Notes under the pieces: generated by a model
The model's input: only the letters and a program-made list of their open reading frames with translations
What the model was told of the DNA's origin: nothing
Database searches by the model: none
Translations under genes and position numbers: made by a program
In this document: piece by piece, positions 29,287-36,758 of the stretch
Layout: each line of letters starts with the position of its first letter
How positions within the stretch are numbered: the first letter of the stretch is position 1
Assembly (NCBI GenBank): GCA_028376765.1
Contig: JAONBD010000005.1
Coordinates: 1-64,000 of the forward strand
Reading direction: 5' to 3'
Length of the DNA: 64,000 bases
DNA from: Candidatus Kapaibacterium sp.
GTDB taxonomy: Bacteria > Bacteroidota > Ignavibacteria > Kapaibacteriales > UBA2268

Positions 29287-29701
29287 TGTTTATAGCCTCA
29301 GTTTTGATTCGTTCTACCATTGCTCTAAGTCCGTTTGCACGGTTACTCGAAAGATGTTGTGCTAATTTTAGCTTTGCAAAAATCGCTTCAGAATCAATAT
29401 CAGCAATTTCTGATGCAGTTTTATTGGAATAAATTACAATCAAGATAGCAACTAAACCTTTTACAATCTGCGATTCGCTTTCAGCAGTAAATTCAATTGT
29501 TTTTGATTCGGGATTTGCCAATTTTGATAGAAGCCAAACTTTACTGGTGCATCCTTCTACCAGCAACTGTGGTGTTTTCAAATTATTATCAAATTCTGGG
29601 AGCATTCTACCTAGATCAATTATGTATAGATATTTATCTTCCCAATCATCAAGGAAATCAAAATTTTCAAAGATTTCTTCTAAAGTTGTATCGATTGTCA
29701 T
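29279..29701 (-). CDS. sufE: SufE-family cysteine desulfuration protein
   Basis: A small 140-residue protein with the SufE fold pattern: FDDWEDKY-like opening (DDWEDKYLYIIDLG), then LLVEGCTSKVWL with the sulfur-accepting Cys51, and HLSSNRANGL near the end. SufE takes persulfide sulfur from the SufS cysteine desulfurase and stimulates Fe-S cluster assembly. No sufS/sufBCD genes are nearby, so it works with partners encoded elsewhere. It is translated upstream of rodA with an eight-base overlap. Confidence 0.9.
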   Translation of the reverse strand: MTIDTTLEEIFENFDFLDDWEDKYLYIIDLGRMLPEFDNNLKTPQLLVEGCTSKVWLLSKLANPESKTIEFTAESESQIVKGLVAILIVIYSNKTASEIADIDSEAIFAKLKLAQHLSSNRANGLRAMVERIKTEAINIG

Positions 29702-29739
29702 TTGCTTTAATTTTTATTAAGTTCAATATTATTAATATA

Positions 29740-29771
29740 CAAAAATATGAATTTATAATTGGAATTTTAAA
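29740..29771 (-). promoter_or_regulatory. Candidate Bacteroidota-type promoter for sufE-rodA
   Basis: Read on the minus strand: TTTA, 20 bases, TATTTTTG, an exact TAnnTTTG match. Transcription would begin about 30 bases before the sufE ATG. Confidence 0.45.
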
Positions 29772-29773
29772 TT

Positions 29774-30487
29774 ATGAAAGTTTTACTATTATCGACATCA
29801 ACTGTTTATGGAAAGCCATACCTCGAATACTGCAATAATTTATTGGAGGATTATTATAAAGGAATTAAGAGTCTATTATTTGTTCCTTATGCTCGCCCTG
29901 GAGGAACTTCTCACGACGATTACACAAAAGTTGCAGCTGCACGATTTGATAAGCTAGGAATCAAAACAAGAGGTATTCACGAATTTAAAAATGATAAATA
30001 TGTTCTTAACGATTTTGAAGCAATGTTCATTGGTGGTGGGAATACTTTTTTACTTTTAAAACAACTTTATAATTTTAACCTGCTTGATGCTATTAAAGAA
30101 AGAGTTGTGAATGGTAAAATGCAATACATGGGTACTAGTGCTGGTTCTAACATTGCTGGAATGAGTATTAATACAACCAATGATATGCCAATTGTATATC
30201 CCCCAAGTTTTGATTCTCTTGGTATTGTGCCGTTTAATTTAAATCCACATTATTTAGATCCAGATCCGACTTCTAAACATAAAGGGGAGACCAGAGAAAC
30301 CCGTATAAAAGAGTTTCACTCTAGGGAAGAAAACAAGCAAAAAGTAGTTGGTTTAAGGGAAGGTTCAGGTTTATTAATTGAAAATAGTAAAGTTACTCTA
30401 ACTGGAGAGTTACCAGCTAGAATTTTTACAAGTAGTTCCGATCCAATCGAATATAAAGCTAATAGTGATTTAAGTTTTCTAATGTAA
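29774..30487 (+). CDS. pepE: Alpha-aspartyl dipeptidase (peptidase E, family S51)
   Basis: The serine-nucleophile motif MGTSAGSNIAG (Ser122) and the downstream LNPHYLDPD and ETRETRIKEFH are characteristic of peptidase E, which hydrolyses dipeptides with N-terminal aspartate in the cytoplasm. The length (237) is normal. The gene is divergent from sufE-rodA and convergent with hisC. An alternative cyanophycinase-like role in the same clan is less likely because of the PepE-specific C-terminal motifs. Confidence 0.9.
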   Translation: MKVLLLSTSTVYGKPYLEYCNNLLEDYYKGIKSLLFVPYARPGGTSHDDYTKVAAARFDKLGIKTRGIHEFKNDKYVLNDFEAMFIGGGNTFLLLKQLYNFNLLDAIKERVVNGKMQYMGTSAGSNIAGMSINTTNDMPIVYPPSFDSLGIVPFNLNPHYLDPDPTSKHKGETRETRIKEFHSREENKQKVVGLREGSGLLIENSKVTLTGELPARIFTSSSDPIEYKANSDLSFLM

Positions 30488-30492
30488 TTAGT

Positions 30493-30514
30493 AAAAGATT
30501 AATATATCTTTTTT
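30493..30514 (+). terminator. Weak AT-rich hairpin between pepE and hisC
   Basis: A 7-bp stem (AAAAGAT / ATCTTTT) with a 6-base loop and trailing T residues sits just after pepE and overlaps the end of hisC. It could work in either direction but is weak. Confidence 0.35.
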
Positions 30515-31587
30515 AAGATACTCATTGCTTTTTCTGTTTCTGGGACAGTGCCAGTGGATATTCTAACGGCATTTGGCAATCCAAACATTGGCAAATGTCT
30601 TGTAATTATACCATTATCAAGAAACCCATCAACAATTGATTTTGCTTTAGCTTCATTTTCAAAAATCATCATTGTAAAATTGGCTGCTGGAACTGTTCTT
30701 TCTATATTTAATTTATCTATACCATCACAAAGTGTGAGTATTGACTGCAAGTTGGTTTCGAGAGTATCGCTCAAATATTCTTTATCATTGAGGGCTGCAA
30801 TCGCTGCAATTTGAGCTAATGAGTGAGGTTCAAATGGTAGTTTCACTCTATAAATGTAGTTTATTAGTTCTTCTCTTGCTATAGCATACCCAATTCTTAG
30901 ACCTGCAAGTCCATAAGATTTTGACATAGTTCTAAGTACAATTATGTTAGGCAGATCATAACTTAAGCCATTTGGATATTCTTCATTTTGTTCAGCATAA
31001 ATCCAGTATGCTTCGTCCAGCACTATTAAAATATTATTAGGAACTAATTTTATGAAATCATCAAACTCTTTTTTGGTAAACATAGTTCCAGTTGGATTAT
31101 TAGGATTAGCCAAATATATTATTTTTGTTTTGTCCGAAATTGCTTTTGCTATGTTAGGTAGATCAAATCTATAATCACTAGTTAAGGGTAGTTTTTTTGT
31201 GGTTAGTCCAAATTTATTAGCATTTACATAAGTACCAATAAATGTTGCATCTGCTGTTAAAATTTCGTCTCCTTTTTCAGCAAAGGCATTAAATATATAT
31301 TGGATTAGTGAGTCTGAACCATGTCCAGTAACAATTTCTTCTGGCTTTCTATTAGTATCCTTTGCTAATGCTTCTACCAAATCTGGAGCACTAGGGTCAG
31401 GATATTTATTTAGATTCATTTGATGATTCTGTATTGCCTCCACAGCCAAGGGTGAAGGACCAAGTGGATTTTCATTTGATGCTAAATTGATTAGCTTTTT
31501 AAATTCTTCTTGACTTAATTTTTTATCTAGTTTATTGCCTGATTTATATGGCTTTAGAGTTTCAATATAACTTGGTACTTTTATCAT
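30499..31587 (-). CDS. hisC: Histidinol-phosphate aminotransferase
   Basis: This is a class I/II PLP aminotransferase with the HisC sequence pattern: NLASNENPLGPSP near the start, LANPNNPTGT, and the PLP lysine K223 in TMSKSYGLAGLRIGY. It catalyses the imidazole acetol-phosphate/glutamate step of histidine synthesis and often accepts aromatic amino acids. No other his genes are in this window, so the pathway is scattered or this paralogue serves another amino acid. The length (362) is normal. Confidence 0.88.
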   Translation of the reverse strand: MIKVPSYIETLKPYKSGNKLDKKLSQEEFKKLINLASNENPLGPSPLAVEAIQNHQMNLNKYPDPSAPDLVEALAKDTNRKPEEIVTGHGSDSLIQYIFNAFAEKGDEILTADATFIGTYVNANKFGLTTKKLPLTSDYRFDLPNIAKAISDKTKIIYLANPNNPTGTMFTKKEFDDFIKLVPNNILIVLDEAYWIYAEQNEEYPNGLSYDLPNIIVLRTMSKSYGLAGLRIGYAIAREELINYIYRVKLPFEPHSLAQIAAIAALNDKEYLSDTLETNLQSILTLCDGIDKLNIERTVPAANFTMMIFENEAKAKSIVDGFLDNGIITRHLPMFGLPNAVRISTGTVPETEKAMSILKKIY

Positions 31588-31617
31588 GTTTAGCTTTGGA
31601 GTTTAATTTAATGTGGG

Positions 31618-31650
31618 CAAAGATACTAAATAGGTGTCAATTTCACTAAA
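31618..31650 (-). promoter_or_regulatory. Candidate Bacteroidota-type promoter for hisC
   Basis: On the minus strand TATCTTTG, an exact and very typical Bacteroidota -7 box, lies 31 bases before the hisC ATG. A TTTA box lies 21 bases further upstream; the upstream box is the weaker part. Confidence 0.45.
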
Positions 31651-31728
31651 ATTAGGGAGTGAATTTACACACCAATTTTATTCTTAATCATAAAAATTGA
31701 TTAATTTTATTTTTTTGGATTACAAAAT

Positions 31729-32415
31729 TTGCAAATTTCAATAATTATACCAGCTTATAACGAAGAAGATAGAATATCGGATTCGATTATATCAATCAAA
31801 GAGTTTTTAACCAAAAGCTCTTTCGACTCTGAAATTATTGTAGTTGATGATGGTTCCACAGATAATACGGTCAGTAATTGCAAGGCTCTTGGTGTTGCAG
31901 TTCTTGAACAAAAACAAAATAAAGGAAAAGGCGCAGCAGTTAGGCGTGGAATGCTAGAATCGAGTGGTGATATTAAAATATTTACTGATGCTGATTTATC
32001 TACACCTATAAAAGAAATTAATACAATTTTGCCCTATTTTAAAAAGGGGTATGATGTCGTAATCGGATCAAGAGCATTACAAAACGAATTAATAAGGGAA
32101 CATCAACCTTGGTATAGAGAGGCGATGGGTAAAATATTTAATAAAATTGTACAATTTCTTGTAATAAAGGGAATTAGAGATACACAATGTGGCTTTAAGG
32201 CTTTTACCTCGGAAGCTGCCCTGAATATATTTTCTGAATCGAAGATAGATGGTTTCGCTTTTGATGTTGAAGCATTATACTTAGCAAGTAAAAATAATTA
32301 CAGCGTGAAAGAAGTACCAGTAGAATGGTATAACGACGAAAGAAGTAAAGTCGACCCAATCAAAGATTCGATTAAAATGTTTTTTGAAATTATCAAAATA
32401 AAAGGATTGCATTAA
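31729..32415 (+). CDS. Family 2 glycosyltransferase, dolichyl/polyprenyl-phosphate glucosyltransferase type
   Basis: The start is TTG. The motifs IIIPAYNEEDRI, VVDDGSTDNTV, FTDADLSTPIKE and DTQCGFKAF follow the order seen in ALG5/DPG-synthase-like enzymes, which load a sugar onto a polyprenyl-phosphate carrier. Unlike the glycosyltransferase at 15.5 kb it has no C-terminal membrane helices. The stop codon overlaps the acpS start (TAATG), so the two are co-translated, although their functions are not obviously linked. The sugar donor cannot be read from sequence. Confidence 0.82.
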   Translation: MQISIIIPAYNEEDRISDSIISIKEFLTKSSFDSEIIVVDDGSTDNTVSNCKALGVAVLEQKQNKGKGAAVRRGMLESSGDIKIFTDADLSTPIKEINTILPYFKKGYDVVIGSRALQNELIREHQPWYREAMGKIFNKIVQFLVIKGIRDTQCGFKAFTSEAALNIFSESKIDGFAFDVEALYLASKNNYSVKEVPVEWYNDERSKVDPIKDSIKMFFEIIKIKGLH

Positions 32416-32792
32416 TGATTTATGGAATAGGACACGACATTGTAGAATGCCAGCGAATCAAAAAGTCTGTTGAAAAGCTTGGAGATAGGTTCAAGGATAA
32501 GATTTTTACAGAAACAGAAAAGCAATATTGTAACCAATTCAAATTAAATGATTACCTTCATTATGCCGCTAGGTTTGCTGCCAAAGAAGCTTTTTCAAAA
32601 GCTATAGGTACTGGTTTTAGTGGTGGGTTTAATATGAAAGAAGTAGGTGTTGTCAATAAAAAAAGTGGGCAACCAGAAATAGAATTAAGTGGCTCTATGC
32701 TAGAAAAATGGGGACATTTAAAATCAAACCTAACTATGTCACACACAGATAGAAATGCAGTTGCAATTGTAATTTTAGAAACTTTAGAGTAA
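32415..32792 (+). CDS. acpS: Holo-[acyl-carrier-protein] synthase
   Basis: This is a small 4'-phosphopantetheinyl transferase of 125 residues with GIGHDIVECQRI (the metal-binding Asp) and YAARFAAKEAFSKAIGTG (Glu/Lys site). It attaches the pantetheine arm of CoA to acyl carrier protein. The length and motif order match AcpS rather than Sfp-type enzymes. Its 3' end overlaps the convergent rlmB gene by nine bases. Confidence 0.92.
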   Translation: MIYGIGHDIVECQRIKKSVEKLGDRFKDKIFTETEKQYCNQFKLNDYLHYAARFAAKEAFSKAIGTGFSGGFNMKEVGVVNKKSGQPEIELSGSMLEKWGHLKSNLTMSHTDRNAVAIVILETLE

Positions 32793-33539
32793 CCTCTTTC
32801 TAATAATTTCAAATAGAATTATACCAGTAGAGACTGAGGCGTTCAAAGATTCGATTTTTCCTGGCATATTTATTTTAATAATTTCATCGCAAGCCTCTCT
32901 TGCAAAAAGACTTATTCCTTTCGATTCAGAGCCTATAACAAGCATCACCGGGAAGTTATAATCAAAGTCGGTATATAGTTTTTTTGCTTTCATATCAGTA
33001 CCTATCACCTTGTAGCCAGCTTTTTTAGCGGCATCTATAGCAGGTTCAAGGGTTTCAACTTTGGAAATTGGAACCATACCCAATGCTCCAGTGGACGCTT
33101 TAACTGCAGATGGTGTTACCCTTGCCGAAAATTTTGTTGTAAGCACCATTCCTGCTGCACCAGAAGCTTCAACACTTCTTGCAATTGCACCAAGATTTTG
33201 TGGGTCTTCTATTCCGTCCAATGCAACAATTACTGGGTATTCTGATTTCCCAAACGCCATGTCGAAAAGGTCATCGAGTGGAGTGTCCTCAACTATTTCT
33301 TTTAATGCCACAACACCCTGAGACCTGCTAGAATCTGCTCCAGCTTTTTGTTCTAGCTCTCTAAATTTACCAGCGTCATATTTTACAACTGGGATTTTAA
33401 ATTTTTTGGCTATTGTATAAATTTCATTTATAGCAGAACCCTGACTTCTAAACGAAATAAATACTTTTTCTACAACTTGGCTTGAGTTAAGAGCCTCGAT
33501 AACAGCATTTCTACCAAATATATAAGCGTTTTTTGACAT
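32784..33539 (-). CDS. rlmB: 23S rRNA (guanosine-2251-2'-O)-methyltransferase family, RlmB (SpoU)
   Basis: The N-terminal substrate-binding domain begins IFGRNAVIEAL. It is followed by the SpoU knot motifs: ALDGIEDPQNLGAIARS, IGSESKGIS, and INMPGKIESLNASVSTGI. This motif set defines TrmH/RlmB 2'-O-methyltransferases with a trefoil knot. RlmB is favoured over TrmH because of the N-terminal domain, but the exact target is not proven by sequence alone. It starts three bases after the thioesterase gene and is probably co-transcribed with it. Confidence 0.88.
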   Translation of the reverse strand: MSKNAYIFGRNAVIEALNSSQVVEKVFISFRSQGSAINEIYTIAKKFKIPVVKYDAGKFRELEQKAGADSSRSQGVVALKEIVEDTPLDDLFDMAFGKSEYPVIVALDGIEDPQNLGAIARSVEASGAAGMVLTTKFSARVTPSAVKASTGALGMVPISKVETLEPAIDAAKKAGYKVIGTDMKAKKLYTDFDYNFPVMLVIGSESKGISLFAREACDEIIKINMPGKIESLNASVSTGIILFEIIRKRLL

Positions 33540-33542
33540 AAT

Positions 33543-33965
33543 TTATTCGAACCAATTTTTTGATGTTCTGTATACAACCCCACGAAATAAACCAATTATT
33601 TCTTGATCAATATTTTTGATATTAACGTCGAAAATCGCAGTTTTATTAGTGAGTGACTTTAGTTCAGTCTCTGCTACCACTTCATCTCCCAATCCTATTG
33701 ATTTGGGCCAACTTATTGATGCTTCAATTGAAACGCTTCTTCTTCCGTATGAATTTGAAGCAAATGCGAGAGCTGAATCGGCAAGGGAGAATATTATTCC
33801 ACCGTGAGCAATTCCAAATCCATTAAGCATCTCTTTACGTATTTGCATTTTTAAAATTGCTTTGCCAACTGATATATCAACTAGCTCTATACCAAGCCAT
33901 TTTGAAAAATGGTCATCTGTCATCATTTTATCAACAACATCCTTGGCAAGTGTATTGTTTGTCAT
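33543..33965 (-). CDS. Hotdog-fold thioesterase, PaaI type
   Basis: A 140-residue protein with the PaaI hotdog signature NGFGIAHGGIIFSLADSA, in which the G-G-H-G segment binds CoA thioesters. The family hydrolyses aromatic or acyl-CoA thioesters in the cytoplasm; the substrate here is unknown. Its start codon overlaps the stop of the upstream nucleotidyltransferase-like gene (ATGA), so translation is coupled. No phenylacetate degradation genes are near, so the paa name is not justified. Confidence 0.85.
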   Translation of the reverse strand: MTNNTLAKDVVDKMMTDDHFSKWLGIELVDISVGKAILKMQIRKEMLNGFGIAHGGIIFSLADSALAFASNSYGRRSVSIEASISWPKSIGLGDEVVAETELKSLTNKTAIFDVNIKNIDQEIIGLFRGVVYRTSKNWFE

Positions 33966-34267
33966 AATATATTGATTCCTGTTTTCAGAATTTGCTTAGC
34001 CAAGGGATCGTCCAAATTGAATGAATCAGTAGTAAACGGATAAAGTTCCAACTTAAAATCGATTTTCCGTTTTAGTCGGTTAAGATACTTTTGGAATATA
34101 TCCAAATCCTCAAATTCAGTAAATACAAGTGCGGTATCTATTCGCGAGCTAGCATCATATTTACCAGTCGAATAAGCTCCAAAAAGATAAACCTGCTCCA
34201 GCGGCAGGTTTTCGGATCTTATTATTAATATTAATTCTTCAAGTGTTTGTTTTACTTTTTCAGTCAT
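33962..34267 (-). CDS. Minimal nucleotidyltransferase-fold protein with altered active site
   Basis: A 101-residue protein with the Pol-beta/MNT fold pattern VYLFGAYSTGKYDASSRIDTALVF. In active members the turn reads (S)DxD; here the first aspartate is replaced by arginine (SRID), while the second Asp and the later KIDFKLEL aspartate are kept. Transfer of nucleotides is therefore doubtful. No HEPN partner is beside it, so it is not a typical HEPN-MNT toxin-antitoxin pair. It overlaps the genes on both sides (DUF5996 upstream, thioesterase downstream). Confidence 0.7.
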   Translation of the reverse strand: MTEKVKQTLEELILIIRSENLPLEQVYLFGAYSTGKYDASSRIDTALVFTEFEDLDIFQKYLNRLKRKIDFKLELYPFTTDSFNLDDPLAKQILKTGINIL

Positions 34268-35094
34268 TATAAATTTTGAATGCTTTTATATAAATCTAGA
34301 TTTGTTTTCCAAAAATCTAAAATTGCTGTTTTTTGGTCAGAAACTCCTACTATATCAGAATATTTTAAAATAGATCCTTTCCAATCTTTAGTATTCCAAC
34401 TAGCATTTTTATTTAAGGATTGTTTTAGAATATCATCATTAAATGGATTTGAAGTAACATAATAGTATGGTTCTTCTATTAACTTATCGCCAGCTGATAA
34501 TCCAAAATTCATTTGGTACATTTCTTTATTATCAGAATCAGCTCCCTTAATTAATTTTCCTGAAAACCAAAGCATTGCCAAATCAAAGTGGTGAGGCCAA
34601 AGGTTAACGTTAGATGATTCTTCATCAATCAATTCAGATTTAAATTGCTTCAGAAGTAAATCTGTAAATTGTAACATTCTCCAATACTTCGCTAGCATTT
34701 CTTGATTAATTTCAATTTCTAAAGAGCTAAAATCTTTCCCAATTTGGGTGTTTAGTTGTACTCCAAACTCAGAATAAATGCTGCGAATTTGTTCAAACAG
34801 TTCTTTTTGAGACTGGCCATCAATAGGTATTTCCTCAGATTCATTTTGAGTAGATAAAAATATAACGCAATCAATTGGGTCAAACTCTATTTCTACTGCA
34901 TCCATTCTTTTTCCAATTAACACTGGAAAAACATCTGTAGATATCATTTGGCTTGTACATACAAGGGAATGATGATACCATTGCTTATCTTTAGGTGAGT
35001 GATAAGCTTTAATTGAACCCATTACTTGTAATATTTGCTGGACATCACCTTTAGCATCAGACCAATTTTCTGTATTAAAATCTAAAATTTTCAT
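34267..35094 (-). CDS. DUF5996 family protein
   Basis: A 275-residue protein containing LWPHHFDLAMLWFSGK and EPYYYVTSNPF, which I associate with the DUF5996 family; its biochemical function is unknown. There is no signal peptide or membrane helix, so it should be cytoplasmic. Its stop overlaps the start of the small nucleotidyltransferase-like gene by one base, making a four-gene minus-strand run with the thioesterase and rlmB. It is divergent from the ArsR-family gene and shares its 225-base upstream region. Confidence 0.7.
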   Translation of the reverse strand: MKILDFNTENWSDAKGDVQQILQVMGSIKAYHSPKDKQWYHHSLVCTSQMISTDVFPVLIGKRMDAVEIEFDPIDCVIFLSTQNESEEIPIDGQSQKELFEQIRSIYSEFGVQLNTQIGKDFSSLEIEINQEMLAKYWRMLQFTDLLLKQFKSELIDEESSNVNLWPHHFDLAMLWFSGKLIKGADSDNKEMYQMNFGLSAGDKLIEEPYYYVTSNPFNDDILKQSLNKNASWNTKDWKGSILKYSDIVGVSDQKTAILDFWKTNLDLYKSIQNL

Positions 35095-35135
35095 ATTTTA
35101 CACTATGTTGTACATTAATAATCTGAAAATAGGCA

Positions 35136-35167
35136 TTTGGAACTTATTTCCAAAAATTTATTCCAAA
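35136..35167. promoter_or_regulatory. Candidate operator: TTTGGAA inverted repeat plus a third half-site
   Basis: In the divergent region between the DUF5996 gene and the ArsR gene, a perfect 7-bp inverted repeat TTTGGAA-N5-TTCCAAA (35136-35154) is followed by another TTCCAAA at 35161-35167. The ArsR family typically binds such repeats. The link to this regulator is inference. Confidence 0.4.
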
Positions 35168-35319
35168 AAAAAATTATTTTTTTTAAAATTGAACCACTTT
35201 GTACCTTTTAAGTTACATATATAGAAAGAAGGGAGTTTTATAGGAACTTCTAACTCATACTTAATAAAGTAAATCTTGAATTAAGTAAATTTTTATTCTA
35301 CATTAACCAAGGTAAAAAT

Positions 35320-35607
35320 ATGAGAACTTACGATGTTTTTAAAGCAATAGCTGATGACACAAGAAGGAAAATATTTAATATGTTGATGGCAAGTAATGGA
35401 CTTACAATTAACGCAATTTCAGAGAACTTTGATATTTCGAGACAAGGAGTAACAAAACATTTGAAGCTTTTAGCTGCTAGTGGATTAGTCAACATAGAAC
35501 CAAAAGGACGTGAAAAATATTGTTATCCCAATACTGATGCATTAAGACGTATTAGAACTTGGATCGATCAGTATGAGCATCCTGCTAGAAGTATTTATTC
35601 TAATTAA
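35320..35607 (+). CDS. ArsR-family winged-helix transcriptional regulator
   Basis: A 95-residue protein with the ArsR/HTH_20 arrangement: FKAIADDTRRKIFNML, the recognition helix SRQGVTKHLKLL, and the wing EPKGREKYCYPN. Members that pair with SRPBCC or metal genes share this ending (LRRIRTWIDQYE). No cysteine pair typical of metal sensing is visible, so the inducer is unknown. It has its own leader with an inverted repeat upstream. The likely targets are the divergent DUF5996 operon and itself (inference). Confidence 0.88.
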   Translation: MRTYDVFKAIADDTRRKIFNMLMASNGLTINAISENFDISRQGVTKHLKLLAASGLVNIEPKGREKYCYPNTDALRRIRTWIDQYEHPARSIYSN

Positions 35608-35755
35608 AACCAACAAAAACTTACAATTCAAGAATGAGACAACCTCTCGTTCGCACGCCTAAATTGCTATTTTATAAATATATTTCCTATCCCAAAATTT
35701 TAAGAATTTATATTGCAAGTCTAAATTACAATGTCATCCTACAAAATATTAGCAT

Positions 35756-35787
35756 TTTAAATTTTTAGGTCATAAATTGTATTTTTG
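35756..35787 (+). promoter_or_regulatory. Candidate Bacteroidota-type promoter, nearly leaderless
   Basis: TTTA, 20 bases, then TATTTTTG, an exact TAnnTTTG match ending nine bases before the ATG at 35797. A start about seven bases after the box would leave a leader of only a few bases. Confidence 0.4.
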
Positions 35788-35796
35788 GATGGAAAG

Positions 35797-36591
35797 ATGA
35801 AAATAACAATTATACTACTGATATTACTTTTAAATTTAAATGCCAATTCTTCTGATAAGATTGTAGTAATTGGTAAAAGTGCAGCAGAAATGGTTGTTGC
35901 AGCAAGCATGCAAAGCAAAGTCATTGCTTGTGATAGCAATTCCTTCACAAAGAATAAACTAGCAAATTCATTATTTTTGAATCAAAATGATGAAAATTAC
36001 CTTGATAAAATCTTGAATTTAAAACCCGATTTAGTCATGATAAGTGATGAGCTGCTTAATGGTGATGAGATACTTAGACTAACAAAACAAAACATTAAGC
36101 TTCATAAATTGAAATCACACCAAACTAAAAAAGAATTTTTAAATGATTTTAGACTTTTCGCCAAAGAAACAAATACTCTTAATAAGATAGTAGATATTGA
36201 GACTGAATGGAATTCAATGTTTACTGAAATTGATTTGTTCTTGCTCATGGGTAAGTACAAATCAAAAAAACTTGTTTTTGCAAAATATGACAAAGGAAAT
36301 TTTTGGATAGCACCAAAATCTAGCAAGGAGAATGAATTTATAAAATTAATGGGTTCTAAAAATGCAAGTACATCCGAAATGGATTGGCAATTATTAGATC
36401 AAAACGATATTCCAACTTGTGATTTTATAGTTGTTGAAAATATGACTGATACAGAATTAGAAGAAAATCTTTCAAATAATGATTTAGAAAAGATTAAAAA
36501 TAAAATTATTTGCTCTGAAACAAGCTTTGATCAGTATTTTCCAAGCACGCCAAGTGCTTTGATCAGTATATTAAAGACCATATCGAAATAA
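35797..36591 (+). CDS. Periplasmic binding protein, heme/cobalamin type (HmuT/BtuF-like)
   Basis: The track starts at a TTG (35785). The ATG at 35797 is preferred because it begins a proper signal peptide (MKITIILLILLLNLNANS). The mature part starts DKIVVIGKSAAEMVVA and continues NLKPDLVMISDELL, the pattern of PF01497 ABC-transporter binding proteins for heme, cobalamin or siderophores. It is short (264 residues) and no permease, ATPase or TonB receptor is adjacent, so it is an orphan or has been separated from its transporter. The ligand is not readable. Confidence 0.7.
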   Translation: MKITIILLILLLNLNANSSDKIVVIGKSAAEMVVAASMQSKVIACDSNSFTKNKLANSLFLNQNDENYLDKILNLKPDLVMISDELLNGDEILRLTKQNIKLHKLKSHQTKKEFLNDFRLFAKETNTLNKIVDIETEWNSMFTEIDLFLLMGKYKSKKLVFAKYDKGNFWIAPKSSKENEFIKLMGSKNASTSEMDWQLLDQNDIPTCDFIVVENMTDTELEENLSNNDLEKIKNKIICSETSFDQYFPSTPSALISILKTISK

Positions 36592-36614
36592 TAAAAATAA
36601 ATATTGATAATTTA

Positions 36615-36646
36615 TTTGCACAGAAAAAAAAAGATTCTTAATTTTG
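36615..36646 (+). promoter_or_regulatory. Bacteroidota-type promoter for tRNA-Gln
   Basis: TTTG, 20 bases, TAATTTTG: both boxes match the Bacteroidota consensus exactly. The predicted start lies about five bases before the mature tRNA. This is the clearest such promoter in the window. Confidence 0.65.
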
Positions 36647-36657
36647 CATCTCTCAAT

Positions 36658-36729
36658 TGGGATGTAGCCAAGTGGTAAGGCATCGGTTTTTGGTTCCGAC
36701 ATGCGTAGGTTCGAATCCTTCCATCCCAA
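36658..36729 (+). tRNA. tRNA-Gln (anticodon UUG)
   Basis: A full cloverleaf of 72 bases: acceptor TGGGATG / CATCCCA, D-arm GCC...GGC, anticodon loop TTTTGGT with TTG at 36690-36692, and a TTCGAAT T-loop. T-T mismatches occur at the base of the anticodon stem and in the T-stem. CCA is not encoded. The ORF track translates part of this tRNA as the N-terminus of prs; that is an artefact. Confidence 0.95.
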
Positions 36730-36758
36730 CTCTTTTTTACTATATTTATATAATTGTA

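Noticed and set aside
33962-35094. HEPN-MNT-style toxin-antitoxin pair
   Set aside because: The nucleotidyltransferase lacks a catalytic Asp and its neighbour is DUF5996, not a HEPN protein.
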